Source: Oscillospiraceae bacterium (lineage in GTDB: Bacteria > Bacillota_A > Clostridia > Oscillospirales > CAG-272). From it: a stretch of DNA of 60,655 nucleotides. The notes under the pieces were generated by a model that saw only the letters and a program-made list of their open reading frames with translations, ran no database searches and was not told where the DNA came from. Every line of letters starts with the position of its first letter. Positions within the stretch are counted from its first letter, which is position 1. Shown here piece after piece: positions 26,505-34,803 of this stretch. The position numbers and the translations under genes were made by a program. The stretch covers positions 1-60,655 of the forward strand of contig SVUD01000005.1 in NCBI GenBank assembly GCA_015063445.1, written 5' to 3'.

Positions 26505-27923
26505 TTAAACCGTAAGTCCGAATGCGTATGCGCTTACGGCAAAGTACATCATAAGTCCGACCACGTCAACGAGAGTTGTGATAAACGGTGACGCCATAAC
26601 CGCGGGATCAACTCCGATCCGCTTCGCTAAGAACGGAAGAGTTGAGCCTATTATTTTAGCTCCCACTATCGTAAGGGTAAGTGATATCGAAACGGCAAAG
26701 GCAACGGTATAAGTAACTGCCGGATTAGCAAAGAGCAATCCGTCAATAACTATAATCTTTACGAAAGCAACCACTCCGAGAACGGCGCCAAGCATCAAGC
26801 CTACTAAAATTTCCTTCGTCAGCACCTTAAAAACGTCACGCAAGGTGACCTCTCCTGTCGATAATCCTCTTATGGCGGTAACCGATGCCTGACTTCCGGA
26901 ATTTCCGCCCGTATCCATAAGCATTGGAACAAATAAAACTAACACGGGTATTAGCGATGCCTCGAAAAATCCTAAAATAGCGCTCGAAAACGTTGCCGAT
27001 ATCATAAGTATCAAAAGCCACGGAATTCTTGCCTTGAAGATACTGAAGGCGCTTGTTTTGAGATATTCCTTATCTCCGGGAATTATCGCCGCCATTTTTG
27101 CGAAGTCCTCTTCCGCTTCCTCACGCAATACGTCTATCGCGTCATCTACTGTTACTATTCCGACAAGTCTGCACTCATTATCTACCACGGGTAATGCTAT
27201 AAATCCGTATTTTTCGATTTTTCCCGCAACGTATTCCCTATCGTCAGTTGTATTTGCAAAGACAACCGCCTCTTCCATAATTTCCGAGAGCTTTACGTCG
27301 AGAGAAGACACAAGAAGTCTTTTCGCGCTCACTACGCCTATAAGCCTTCGCTTTTCGTCGGTCACGTAGCAGTTGTATACGGTTTCCTTTTCAATCGCTA
27401 CTTCCCTGATATGCGTGAGCGCCTCCAATACACTCATATCGGGCTTAAGCTTTACGTATTCGGTAGTCATTATACTTCCGGCGCTGTTTTTTGGATAGCG
27501 AAGCAGCTCGTTTATAGCGTTTCGGTTTTCAGGCGAAGAATTCTTTAAAATTCTTTTTACTACAACCGCCGGCATTTCCTCGATGATATCTACGGTATCA
27601 TCTATATAAAGCTCGGATAAAACTTGTTGAAGCTCACTATCGCTAAAGACGCTAACAAGCTCCTCAGCAAGCTCAAAATCAAGCTCCGCAAAAACGTCCG
27701 CCGCAATATCCTTCGGCAGAAGTCTGTAAAACGCCGCTCTGTATTCCTCCGGAATTTCCTCCATAAGCTTTGCGATATCAAACGGAGGCAACGCTTCTAC
27801 CGTCCTTCTGAATTCCGCGTGAGATTTGCGAGATATCATCTCGTATAAAATCTCCGCGCTCGGAAGCTTTTCCTCAGGCGACTCATATACGAGTTCATTT
27901 TCTAAATCAACATTTCTTTCCAC
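26505..27923 (-). CDS. mgtE: magnesium transporter MgtE
   Basis: A 472-residue MgtE-family Mg2+ channel. It has an N-terminal MgtE_N superhelix at about 20-135 (LLPKDIAADVFAELD), paired CBS domains at about 140-265 (AGSIMTTEYVKLKPDMSVLEAL, LVGIVTVDDAIDVL), a connecting helix and five membrane helices from about residue 295. The pore signature PMLMDTGGNSGSQAS is intact. The start is uncertain: GTG 27923 has GAGG six bases upstream, whereas ATG 27935 overlaps that site. The gene is preceded by a 200-base leader with a small ORF and an intrinsic terminator, so expression is probably set by attenuation. WYL regulator lies downstream with its own promoter. Confidence 0.95.
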   Translation of the reverse strand: MERNVDLENELVYESPEEKLPSAEILYEMISRKSHAEFRRTVEALPPFDIAKLMEEIPEEYRAAFYRLLPKDIAADVFAELDFELAEELVSVFSDSELQQVLSELYIDDTVDIIEEMPAVVVKRILKNSSPENRNAINELLRYPKNSAGSIMTTEYVKLKPDMSVLEALTHIREVAIEKETVYNCYVTDEKRRLIGVVSAKRLLVSSLDVKLSEIMEEAVVFANTTDDREYVAGKIEKYGFIALPVVDNECRLVGIVTVDDAIDVLREEAEEDFAKMAAIIPGDKEYLKTSAFSIFKARIPWLLILMISATFSSAILGFFEASLIPVLVLFVPMLMDTGGNSGSQASVTAIRGLSTGEVTLRDVFKVLTKEILVGLMLGAVLGVVAFVKIIVIDGLLFANPAVTYTVAFAVSISLTLTIVGAKIIGSTLPFLAKRIGVDPAVMASPFITTLVDVVGLMMYFAVSAYAFGLTV

Positions 27924-27951
27924 CTTGCACCTCATTTCTGTGCTAAAGCGC

Positions 27952-27974
27952 AAAAAAAGCGCGCCGAAGCGCGC
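27952..27974 (-). terminator. terminator or attenuator in the mgtE leader
   Basis: On the minus strand, GCGCGC-TTCG-GCGCGC (27974-27959) followed by seven Ts (27958-27952). It lies 22 bases after the stop of the leader ORF and about 30 bases before mgtE, so uninterrupted transcription to mgtE requires readthrough or antitermination. Confidence 0.8.
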
Positions 27975-27995
27975 CAAGTATTCAAAGCTCGAAAA

Positions 27996-28097
27996 TCACC
28001 GAATTAATAGCGAGATTTGATTGCACTTTGCGCACGCGTCAAAATTATTCTTTGTTTTATACTCGAATTTAATACTTCGACAACTGCCGCCTTCCAT
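27996..28097 (-). CDS. 33-residue leader peptide upstream of mgtE
   Basis: An ATG at 28097 preceded by AAAGGGGTGG, 5 bases away, opens a 33-codon frame starting MEGGSCRSIKFEYKTK and containing DACAKC; it ends in TGA at 27998. It begins about 27 bases after the predicted transcription start and lies before the terminator hairpin. It contains three cysteines and several basic residues. Its position is that of a leader peptide controlling attenuation, comparable in concept to mgtL in enterobacteria, but no sequence similarity is claimed. It could instead be a small stand-alone gene with mgtE partly dependent on readthrough. Confidence 0.5.
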   Translation of the reverse strand: MEGGSCRSIKFEYKTKNNFDACAKCNQISLLIR

Positions 28098-28130
28098 GCA
28101 ACCACCCCTTTATTACATATTTACTTTTTT

Positions 28131-28159
28131 ATTGTAGCACTATTTTTATTTTTTGTCAA
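28131..28159 (-). promoter_or_regulatory. promoter of the mgtE leader
   Basis: On the minus strand, TTGACA (28159-28154), 17 bases, TACAAT (28136-28131). Confidence 0.8.
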
Positions 28160-28213
28160 TGGATATATAAAAAACATCCGTTTTGTAATCTCTTGTTTGC
28201 TTTTATGAGTTTT

Positions 28214-28660
28214 TTAAAGTGAAAGAAGCTCTTTTATTTCGGTTTCATCAAAAACTTCAATACCGTTTTCTATGAGCAATTCCGCGGCAACTCCCTTCCC
28301 ATTCACAAGCTTACCCGTAAAGCTGCCGTCGTATATATCTCTCTTGGAGCAAGACGGACTTTTCGCCTTTAAAAGAGCTTTTTTTACATCAAACATACGG
28401 CAAAAAGCAAGAGTTTCATAAGCGCCCCTTATGTAGTTTTCCGTAACGTCACGACCGTCCTTCATTTTAACACGGTCCCCAATGCGCTCCGAAGGTATTC
28501 TCGGTGTTGAAAGGCCTCCGTATATTTCGGGACACACCGGTATTATGTGATATTTTTCGGAAAGACTTTTCAAATCCTCGTCTGAAATCACCTTTTTACT
28601 TTTACCGTCATAACGCGTAGCCACTCCTAAAAGGCAGGCGCTTACAATAATCTTTTCCAT
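28214..28660 (-). CDS. DUF523 family protein
   Basis: A 148-residue DUF523 (YbbK-type) protein. Conserved features are VSACLLGVATRYDG at the start, PVCPEIYGGLSTPR, and the C-terminal KSPSCSKRDIYDG and GVAAELLIENGIEVF. Conserved cysteines suggest a metal or cluster site; the activity is not established. It lies 9 bases after murC with its own GGAGA site, so it is the second gene of that transcript. Confidence 0.92.
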   Translation of the reverse strand: MEKIIVSACLLGVATRYDGKSKKVISDEDLKSLSEKYHIIPVCPEIYGGLSTPRIPSERIGDRVKMKDGRDVTENYIRGAYETLAFCRMFDVKKALLKAKSPSCSKRDIYDGSFTGKLVNGKGVAAELLIENGIEVFDETEIKELLSL

Positions 28661-28669
28661 TTTTATCTC

Positions 28670-30079
28670 CTATATATTTAAAAACTCTCTTTTATATTCT
28701 TCTATTTCGCCTGCGCCCATTAAAACGACGCAATCAAAATCCATGCTTTTAATTTCTTCGACCGTCGCTTTTGCCGAATCAACCCCTAATGCGTGTGAAA
28801 TTCCACCCCTATCACGAACGGCGTTTGCGAGAGTAATGGCACTCACTCCAACTATAGCGCTTTCACGCGCTCCGTATATTTGCGTTATATACGCCGCGCT
28901 GAATTTCGAAAGCTCCGAGGCAAACGATGAGAGGAAATACGCTGTTCTCGAATAGGTATGCGGAGCAAAAATCACCGCGACTTTTTCGTATCCTGTATCC
29001 GAAAGCGCGCTTCTTGCCGCAGCTATTTCGCTTGGATGATGGGCATAATCGTAAAACACATCAAATTTCTCGAGTTTTGCTATCAGCTCAAGTCTTCTTC
29101 TCAACCCGGAAAACTTTCCTATTGCGGATACTGCGTCCTCATGCGGTATACCGATGACGTCTGCCGTTACCGCTGCCGCAACCGAATTCAAAAGATTAAA
29201 CCTGCCCTTCAATAGCGGCTTATAATCACCTATCAATTTATTTTCACGGTAAAGCTTGAAGCCATAAGTACCTCTTTCGAGCTTTAAGGCTTCGTATCTG
29301 TATTCCGACTTTTCTCCGCTCGAAAACGTATGCACGGTGGGAATAATTTTATCGCAAATTTCGGATAAGCTTTTACTGTCAAGATTAAGAACGCAGCAAT
29401 CACGCGCTTTATTCGCCGACTTTAAAAACGAGCCTTTTATCATTTCCTCAGATTTGAAATAATCGGTATGATCAAGCTCAAGATTTAAAAGCAACTGAAC
29501 GTTGGGAGAAAAATTCAAGAAGGAATCTCCGTATTCACACCCCTCATACACAAGGCATTTTTCATCCCCTCTAATCAGTCCCAATCCTCCGCGCACCTCC
29601 GCACCGCAAAGAACGGTCGGAGCAAGTTTTGAGCTTTCAAAAACTGCTCCAAGCAATGCTGTAACCGTACTTTTTCCGTGACTTCCCGATACACCGACGC
29701 TAAGCGAATAATCATCGATAATCGCCCCGAGAAGCTCTGAACGTAAGGCTATCGGAAACCTCATATCAAGCGCAGCCTTATACTCATTGTTGCTCTCATC
29801 GACAGAAAGAGAAAAGACAACAAGATCAGGATTAAAAGACATAATCGCCTCTTTTGTATGCGTACTCCGAACGGTTATTCCATTTTTTACCAGAATATCG
29901 GTAATTTCACTTTTTCTTATATCGCTCCCCGCAACTCGAATTCCGCGTTCTTTAAGCAGCAAAGCAAGCGATGACATAGAAATTCCGCCGATTCCGACGA
30001 AATAAATCCGCGCTCCTTTTTTTTGCAAAATCTTTCTTATTTTTGCTTTTTCGAGTCTTTTTGTAGAATTAATCATCAT
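28670..30079 (-). CDS. murC: UDP-N-acetylmuramate-L-alanine ligase
   Basis: A 469-residue Mur ligase. MurC adds the first amino acid of the peptidoglycan stem. Visible are the N-terminal nucleotide-binding motif YFVGIGGISMSSLA, the ATP loop GVSGSHGKSTVTALLG near residue 110, ELDHTDYF in the central domain, and YDYAHHPSEIAAA plus FAPHTYSRTAYF of the C-terminal domain. The length matches. Tandem ATGs at 30079 and 30076 follow GGGAG; the second is better spaced. It is not in a cell-wall cluster; murD at 8504 is separate and frameshifted. Confidence 0.97.
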   Translation of the reverse strand: MMINSTKRLEKAKIRKILQKKGARIYFVGIGGISMSSLALLLKERGIRVAGSDIRKSEITDILVKNGITVRSTHTKEAIMSFNPDLVVFSLSVDESNNEYKAALDMRFPIALRSELLGAIIDDYSLSVGVSGSHGKSTVTALLGAVFESSKLAPTVLCGAEVRGGLGLIRGDEKCLVYEGCEYGDSFLNFSPNVQLLLNLELDHTDYFKSEEMIKGSFLKSANKARDCCVLNLDSKSLSEICDKIIPTVHTFSSGEKSEYRYEALKLERGTYGFKLYRENKLIGDYKPLLKGRFNLLNSVAAAVTADVIGIPHEDAVSAIGKFSGLRRRLELIAKLEKFDVFYDYAHHPSEIAAARSALSDTGYEKVAVIFAPHTYSRTAYFLSSFASELSKFSAAYITQIYGARESAIVGVSAITLANAVRDRGGISHALGVDSAKATVEEIKSMDFDCVVLMGAGEIEEYKREFLNI

Positions 30080-30161
30080 TTCTCCCTTACGTTAATAAAA
30101 AATATACAATTTCTTCATAAAAATCTTTTTTTATGGTAGAATATTTTTCATAAACTTACTG

Positions 30162-30167
30162 TATAAT
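30162..30167 (+). promoter_or_regulatory. -10 element of spoVG
   Basis: TATAAT about 47 bases before the spoVG ATG. No good sigma-A -35 is visible at the proper distance, so an activator or another sigma factor may be used. Confidence 0.4.
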
Positions 30168-30213
30168 ATATTCGTAAAAAAGAAAAATGGTTAAATTGCC
30201 GGAAAGGAACAAT

Positions 30214-30516
30214 ATGCAAATCACAGACATTAAAATCAGAAAATTCTTTGATGAAGGCCCTATGAAAGCAGTAGTTTCGGTTACCTTTAACAACTGTCTC
30301 GCAGTTCACGACGTTAAGGTTATTTACGCTCGTGACAGATACTTCATCGTAATGCCCTCGAGAAAAAATCCCGACGGTACTTATCGTGATATCGTTCATC
30401 CGATAAATTCTGAGTTCAGAACAGAGCTTGAGCGCACAGTTATCGACGCTTATCACGCGCAGTCAGCGCTTCGTGAAACCGAGGAATATAACGAAGACGG
30501 AACACTTATTATCTGA
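30214..30516 (+). CDS. spoVG: SpoVG family regulator
   Basis: A 100-residue SpoVG protein, a small conserved Firmicute regulator that binds DNA or RNA. The family start QITDIKIRKF, the middle CLAVHDVKVIYARDRYFIVMPSRK and DIVHPIN are clear. It is slightly longer than average, with an acidic tail. Start ATG at 30214 follows GGAAAGGAAC; an in-frame ATG at 30187 lacks a site. Its presence does not show sporulation, since many non-spore-formers carry it. Confidence 0.96.
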   Translation: MQITDIKIRKFFDEGPMKAVVSVTFNNCLAVHDVKVIYARDRYFIVMPSRKNPDGTYRDIVHPINSEFRTELERTVIDAYHAQSALRETEEYNEDGTLII

Positions 30517-30545
30517 TTCGCTTCAGAAACAATTTAATTATACCT

Positions 30546-30592
30546 AATCTCCCTGCCTTTGTCAAGCAATTTATACGGCAGGGAGATTTTTT
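30546..30592 (+). terminator. terminator of spoVG
   Basis: AATCTCCCTGCC / GGCAGGGAGATT perfect 12-base stem with a 19-base loop, followed by TTTTTT. Confidence 0.9.
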
Positions 30593-30619
30593 ATTCTCAT
30601 TACATAAACGTTTTGATTT

Positions 30620-30648
30620 AAGCACACTTTAATTTCGGGTGTGCTTTT
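30620..30648 (+). other. hairpin with T-run before the glycosyltransferase gene
   Basis: AAGCACAC / GTGTGCTT with an 11-base loop, followed by TTATTG, 34 bases before the ATG at 30682. It is either a second terminator after spoVG or an attenuator. Confidence 0.45.
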
Positions 30649-30681
30649 ATTGTAATTTTACGGTGATGGAAGGAGAATTTT

Positions 30682-32733
30682 ATGAAGATACTGATAGCCA
30701 CGGACAGTATGGATATAGGAGGCGCAGAGACACACGTTTTCACCCTAATCAACGAGATCAAAAAAGACCACAGCGTTACGCTCATATCCGCAGGCGGAGT
30801 TTATTCGAAATTACTCGAAAAGAGTGGATTGCGATGTGTATTCGCGCCCTTCAACAAGCGTGATCCTATTTCAATAATCAAGTCAAAAAGACTATTGAAA
30901 GAGGAAATGGGGCGGGCAGACATTGTTCACACTCATACTCGCTTTACATCATTCCTTGCCAACAGTATCCGAGGAAAATCAAAATTTCCCTCAATAGTTA
31001 CTACGGCTCATCTCAATTTCCCGATATTTCCCTTCGGTGCTTTTGCTTTCTGGGGAGATTCGACCCTTGCGGTAAGCGAGGATATAAGGCAATATCTTGA
31101 AGAAAACTATGGAATTGATAAGAATGACGTATTTCTCACAAAAAATGCGCTTGACTTAGAATTGTATAAAAGAGCATCGCTTGAAAGAAAAGTAATTATA
31201 CACACGTCGCGAATTGATAAGGGCAGAGCAAAAACCGCGTTTTTGCTAACGGAAGCGGCAACAGATATTTTAAAAAGACACAATGACTGGCGTATCATAA
31301 TAGTGGGAGACGGAAATCTTTTCAAGAAGCTATCAAAAAAAGCAAGTGCGGTAAATCTTGAATTGGGATTTGACGGAGTTATTCTAACGGGTGCGAGAAG
31401 CGATATTCCATCTTTACTGAGCTACGCTTCGATTTTCGTCGGCGTAAGCAGATCTGCTCTCGAGGGGATGGCATCGGGACTTCCTACTATCATTTCCGGA
31501 GACGAGGGCTACGGCGGAATCGCCGGAAATGAAAACTTTGATTTACTTTCTCTCACAAACTTCTGCGCCAGAGGGCTGAAGCTCCCTCAAAAAGACATTT
31601 TAATCGATGATATAGAAAAGCTGATTTGCGATTCTGATTTAAGGAAAAGCTTAGGGGCGGAATTAAGAAAGAGCATCGAATTATACTATCAATCCGAAGC
31701 AATGGCAAACGATGCGCTTGAGTGTTATAACCACTCTTTCAAGCGACCTTCAATTTGCCTTATGGGCTTTTTCGGATACCGCAATCTCGGAGATGAAGAA
31801 ACGCTATCTTCGGCTATTAACACTCTGCTTGAGCTTGGAATTTCAGATATATCCGTATTGGCAGCCTCTCATAAATATTCACGAGAGTTTCCCACAGTAA
31901 AGATTTACGACAGAATGAATCCTATGGATATAAACAACGCTATAGAAAAAAGCGACGTGTTCGTTCTGTGCGGCGGAAACCTTATGCAAAACGAAACGTC
32001 CTTGAGGTCTTTGATTTATTACGAGCAGGTAATACGGATTGCAAAGCGAAAGGGAAAAAGAATTTATTTTCTTTCATCGGGATTTGGCGAGATACACGGC
32101 AATTTTGCAAAGCTTTTATTAAAGCGCGGCTTGAATGACTGCAGCTTTTGCGGATGCCGTACAAAGCGAGATCTTGACATAGCAAGGAAATATACGGAAA
32201 ACTCATTTTTAATGCCGGATCTTTGCTTTTTACTCCCCGAGCAAAATTCAAAACCACAAAACAAAACGTTCGTATGGATTTTATCTGATAAAAACACCAT
32301 TAAAATCGAGGATGTTTTGGATATATCACGTCAAAGAAGCCTTACGCCAATAGCGGTAAATCTTTTTAAAGACAACGACAGCGCATCAGCTGTTTTGGCA
32401 CAGAAACACGGTATCAGCGTTATTGCGCCTAAGAATTACAAGGAGCTTTCGGAAACATTGCGCAGCGCGGATTTTTCCATCAGCGAAAGACTCCACGGTT
32501 CGATATTTTCCATTATTTCTCACGTACCAACGTTTATAACCGAAAGTAACGAAAAAAACCGAGCATTACTTGAAGAGATTAAAAGTCGGATTGAAAGCGC
32601 TAAAATAATCCTCCCATACGCAAAAAACGACGTTGTAGCAAAAAAAGAAATCGGAGCTTGTGACTCCGATTTCAATTATGTAATTGATTCGTTAAAGCAT
32701 GATATCCATCGAGCTTTTCACGAGATTTTTTAA
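30682..32733 (+). CDS. GT4 glycosyltransferase fused to CsaB-type polysaccharide pyruvyltransferase
   Basis: A 683-residue cytoplasmic protein with two enzyme domains. Residues 1-355 are a GT4/GT-B glycosyltransferase (MDIGGAETHVFTLINEI, ADIVHTHTRF, SALEGMASGLPTI). Residues about 362-683 are a polysaccharide pyruvyltransferase like CsaB (GFFGYRNLGDEETLSSAI, VFVLCGGNLMQNE, SERLHGSIFSII). CsaB-type enzymes add pyruvate ketals to wall polysaccharide so that SLH-domain proteins can bind. The fusion suggests one protein that builds and caps a wall glycan; the acceptor is unknown. The start follows GGAAGGAG. The stop is 3 bases from the stop of the convergent coiled-coil gene. Confidence 0.88.
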   Translation: MKILIATDSMDIGGAETHVFTLINEIKKDHSVTLISAGGVYSKLLEKSGLRCVFAPFNKRDPISIIKSKRLLKEEMGRADIVHTHTRFTSFLANSIRGKSKFPSIVTTAHLNFPIFPFGAFAFWGDSTLAVSEDIRQYLEENYGIDKNDVFLTKNALDLELYKRASLERKVIIHTSRIDKGRAKTAFLLTEAATDILKRHNDWRIIIVGDGNLFKKLSKKASAVNLELGFDGVILTGARSDIPSLLSYASIFVGVSRSALEGMASGLPTIISGDEGYGGIAGNENFDLLSLTNFCARGLKLPQKDILIDDIEKLICDSDLRKSLGAELRKSIELYYQSEAMANDALECYNHSFKRPSICLMGFFGYRNLGDEETLSSAINTLLELGISDISVLAASHKYSREFPTVKIYDRMNPMDINNAIEKSDVFVLCGGNLMQNETSLRSLIYYEQVIRIAKRKGKRIYFLSSGFGEIHGNFAKLLLKRGLNDCSFCGCRTKRDLDIARKYTENSFLMPDLCFLLPEQNSKPQNKTFVWILSDKNTIKIEDVLDISRQRSLTPIAVNLFKDNDSASAVLAQKHGISVIAPKNYKELSETLRSADFSISERLHGSIFSIISHVPTFITESNEKNRALLEEIKSRIESAKIILPYAKNDVVAKKEIGACDSDFNYVIDSLKHDIHRAFHEIF

Positions 32734-32736
32734 ATC

Positions 32737-34605
32737 TTATGCGTTAACAGTCTCTTCGCCTTCTGCTGCGGCTGCTTCCTCAACTACTGCTGCAGCTTCT
32801 TCAACTACAGGAGCTTCCTCAACTACAGGAGCTTCCTCAACTACAGGAGCTTCCTCAACTACGGGAGCCTCCTCAACAACTGCGGGAGTCTCTTCAGCTA
32901 CGGGAGCTTCTTCAGCTACGGGAGTAGTCTCAACCTTAGCCTTGGGAGTACGCTTGGTCTTACCAACGTTCTTCTGCTTGTTAAGAACTTCCTTAGCCTC
33001 TTCAAGAACAGTCTTCTGCATTTCGCCGGTTTCCTTCTGACGATCGTTTGCAGCCTTCTGATCTCTCATAACCTGCTTCTGCGAGTTCATGATATCCTTC
33101 TGTACATCAGCGATAACAGCCTGCTTCTCGGTGATAGCCTGCTGATTCTCAACCTGCTTGCTGTTTTCGAGAACGATTGTCTGCTGAGCAGCGATGATTC
33201 TTCTCTGCTCCTGAACAACCTCTGCCATAGCCTCTTCAATGGTAGCGTGAGTTTCATTGATAGCCATCTGAACCTCAGACATTTCCTCGTGGAGAACAGC
33301 AACTCTCTTCTGCTCCTCCATTGCGTTCTTCTGAGCATCGATGATCGCAACCTGCTCCTCGGTGATAGCGAGCTGATCGGTATTGATAACTCTCTGGCTA
33401 ACCTGAACACCCTGCTGCTCACGGAGAGTATGTCTCTGCATATCGTTAACCTGTCTCTGAAGATCAACAAGCTCTCTGCTTCTTGCGTCAAGGTCTGTAT
33501 AAATAGCAGCCACGTTTGCCATCTCACTGTTGAGATTCTTTATAATGTCAACAACCGCGGTAAGCTTCTCAATAAGAACTCTTTCGTCCTCAGCGATCTT
33601 GCCCTGAAGGTCAACGGTCTCTTCACTTGCGGTAGCGATAGGAGCCTGAGGCATAACTATATTTGCCGCCGCGAAATCTACGGGAACGTTGGGAACGTAT
33701 GTCTCAAAGTATGCGTCGATCTTGCTCTCAAGCGCGCTTGCAAGCTTAGCCATAGCCTGATCTACAACCTTCTCCACGTGAGCGGAGATGTCAATAGATA
33801 TGGGAGAAATGGTGGTCTTGCGCTCTTCCTGCTGAGGAGCCACGGGAGCCATGGGCTGCATGGGAGGCATAAAGTAAGATACGTACTGAGGGGGCATATA
33901 CTGGGGAGGTATATACTGAGGGGGCATATACTGAGGAGGCATATACTGAGGAGCGTAATAAGGAACTTCATCCTCTTCCTCTTCTTCCTCTTCGGTATCA
34001 GCGTAAACAGGCTCTTCTTCCTCTACGGGAGCAGCCTCTTCCACTACCTCTTCAACTACTATTTCTTCAGCGGGAACAGGCTCTTCTCTGCCGGTCTGTG
34101 CATCAACGTTTTCTTCAAAATTGTATGCATCCATCATTGAAAGCTCTTTCTTGTAATCTTCGTATTCAACGTCACAAATCTTAAGAGCCTTTGCCTTCTG
34201 AGCCTCCATCGTCTTAACAACGGAATCACGCGCGGCCTTAAGCTTTGCCGCGGTCTTACCACCATCCGACTTGGTCATTTCAACCTGCCAGATGTACTTT
34301 TCGTACTCGGTCTTTATCTCCGCCATAACATCATCGAAGTTCTTTGATGAATCGGAAAGGTTAATAAAAGCTGTATTAAGAGCTCTCTTCTTCTCCTCCA
34401 AAGCCTCTCTGGTTCTTTCATTGTCCTTCTTGTCGTTGATAGCCTCTGCCTTTTCTCTAGCCTTAGAAGCATCTTTGAGATTCTTCGCAAGAGCTGTCAT
34501 CTTCTTGAGCTCTTCGTTAAGAACCTTTTTGTTAGCCTCAATGCTATTTTTGAATTCGCTCTCTTTTTTGAGATCGCCAATTCCAAAATTAGTAACATCG
34601 CTCAT
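32737..34605 (-). CDS. coiled-coil protein with Pro/Tyr and Val/Glu repeat segments
   Basis: A 622-residue cytoplasmic-type protein with no signal peptide or membrane helix. Residues 1-155 are a charged coiled coil. Residues 160-215 are extremely acidic. Residues about 220-250 hold a five-residue repeat (MPPQY, five variants). Residues about 330-560 form a second long coiled coil very rich in Gln, Glu, Ala and Ile. The tail (about 565-622) repeats VVEEAP. The start at 34605 is 9 bases after GGAAGG. The layout resembles bacterial cytoskeletal or scaffolding proteins, but I recognise no family. It has a consensus promoter and no clear terminator. Confidence 0.8.
   Translation of the reverse strand: MSDVTNFGIGDLKKESEFKNSIEANKKVLNEELKKMTALAKNLKDASKAREKAEAINDKKDNERTREALEEKKRALNTAFINLSDSSKNFDDVMAEIKTEYEKYIWQVEMTKSDGGKTAAKLKAARDSVVKTMEAQKAKALKICDVEYEDYKKELSMMDAYNFEENVDAQTGREEPVPAEEIVVEEVVEEAAPVEEEEPVYADTEEEEEEEDEVPYYAPQYMPPQYMPPQYIPPQYMPPQYVSYFMPPMQPMAPVAPQQEERKTTISPISIDISAHVEKVVDQAMAKLASALESKIDAYFETYVPNVPVDFAAANIVMPQAPIATASEETVDLQGKIAEDERVLIEKLTAVVDIIKNLNSEMANVAAIYTDLDARSRELVDLQRQVNDMQRHTLREQQGVQVSQRVINTDQLAITEEQVAIIDAQKNAMEEQKRVAVLHEEMSEVQMAINETHATIEEAMAEVVQEQRRIIAAQQTIVLENSKQVENQQAITEKQAVIADVQKDIMNSQKQVMRDQKAANDRQKETGEMQKTVLEEAKEVLNKQKNVGKTKRTPKAKVETTPVAEEAPVAEETPAVVEEAPVVEEAPVVEEAPVVEEAPVVEEAAAVVEEAAAAEGEETVNA
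32801..32872 (-). repeat. four 18-bp tandem repeats encoding the VVEEAP tail
   Basis: TCAACTACAGGAGCTTCC at 32801, 32819 and 32837, with a fourth copy at 32855 carrying two changes. The unit is in frame, so copy-number change would alter tail length only. Confidence 0.9.
33884..33957 (-). repeat. 15-bp tandem repeats encoding MPPQY
   Basis: Units of the type TACTGAGGGGGCATA repeated about five times with a few changes. In frame with the coiled-coil gene. Confidence 0.85.
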
Positions 34606-34649
34606 AATCATACACCTTCCTTTGACGGATTTTAATATTTTACACGTTA

Positions 34650-34678
34650 ATTATAACAAATATTTTCGCGAAGGTCAA
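34650..34678 (-). promoter_or_regulatory. promoter of the coiled-coil gene
   Basis: On the minus strand, TTGACC (34678-34673), 17 bases, TATAAT (34655-34650). Confidence 0.8.
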
Positions 34679-34750
34679 TAGATTTTTACAAATTTTATCA
34701 TTTTTTTGAAAAAAATTTTATTTTTGCGCTATTTTTTATAAAAAATTCAA

Positions 34751-34785
34751 CAAGACTGCCTTTTTTGCGAGAAAAGACAGCCTTG
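34751..34785 (-). terminator. terminator of asnS
   Basis: On the minus strand, CAAGGCTGTCTTTT pairs with AAAAAGGCAGTCTTG, followed after TTGAA by TTTTTTAT. Confidence 0.7.
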
Positions 34786-34803
34786 CTTTACATTTTTTTG
34801 CGA

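Noticed and set aside
27935..28125. M-box magnesium riboswitch before mgtE
   Set aside because: I could not recognise the conserved M-box core; the visible elements are a small ORF and a terminator. A covariance search would be needed to exclude a divergent form.
30139..30167. sigma-H promoter for spoVG as in Bacillus
   Set aside because: Only a sigma-A-like -10 is clear; the expected sigma-H elements could not be placed with confidence.
32801..32872. regularly spaced repeats that could suggest a CRISPR array
   Set aside because: The 18-bp units are directly adjacent with no spacers, and are in frame within a coding region.
33247..34140. 297-codon open frame on the plus strand
   Set aside because: It is the complement of the low-complexity coiled-coil gene, which has the promoter and ribosome-binding site.
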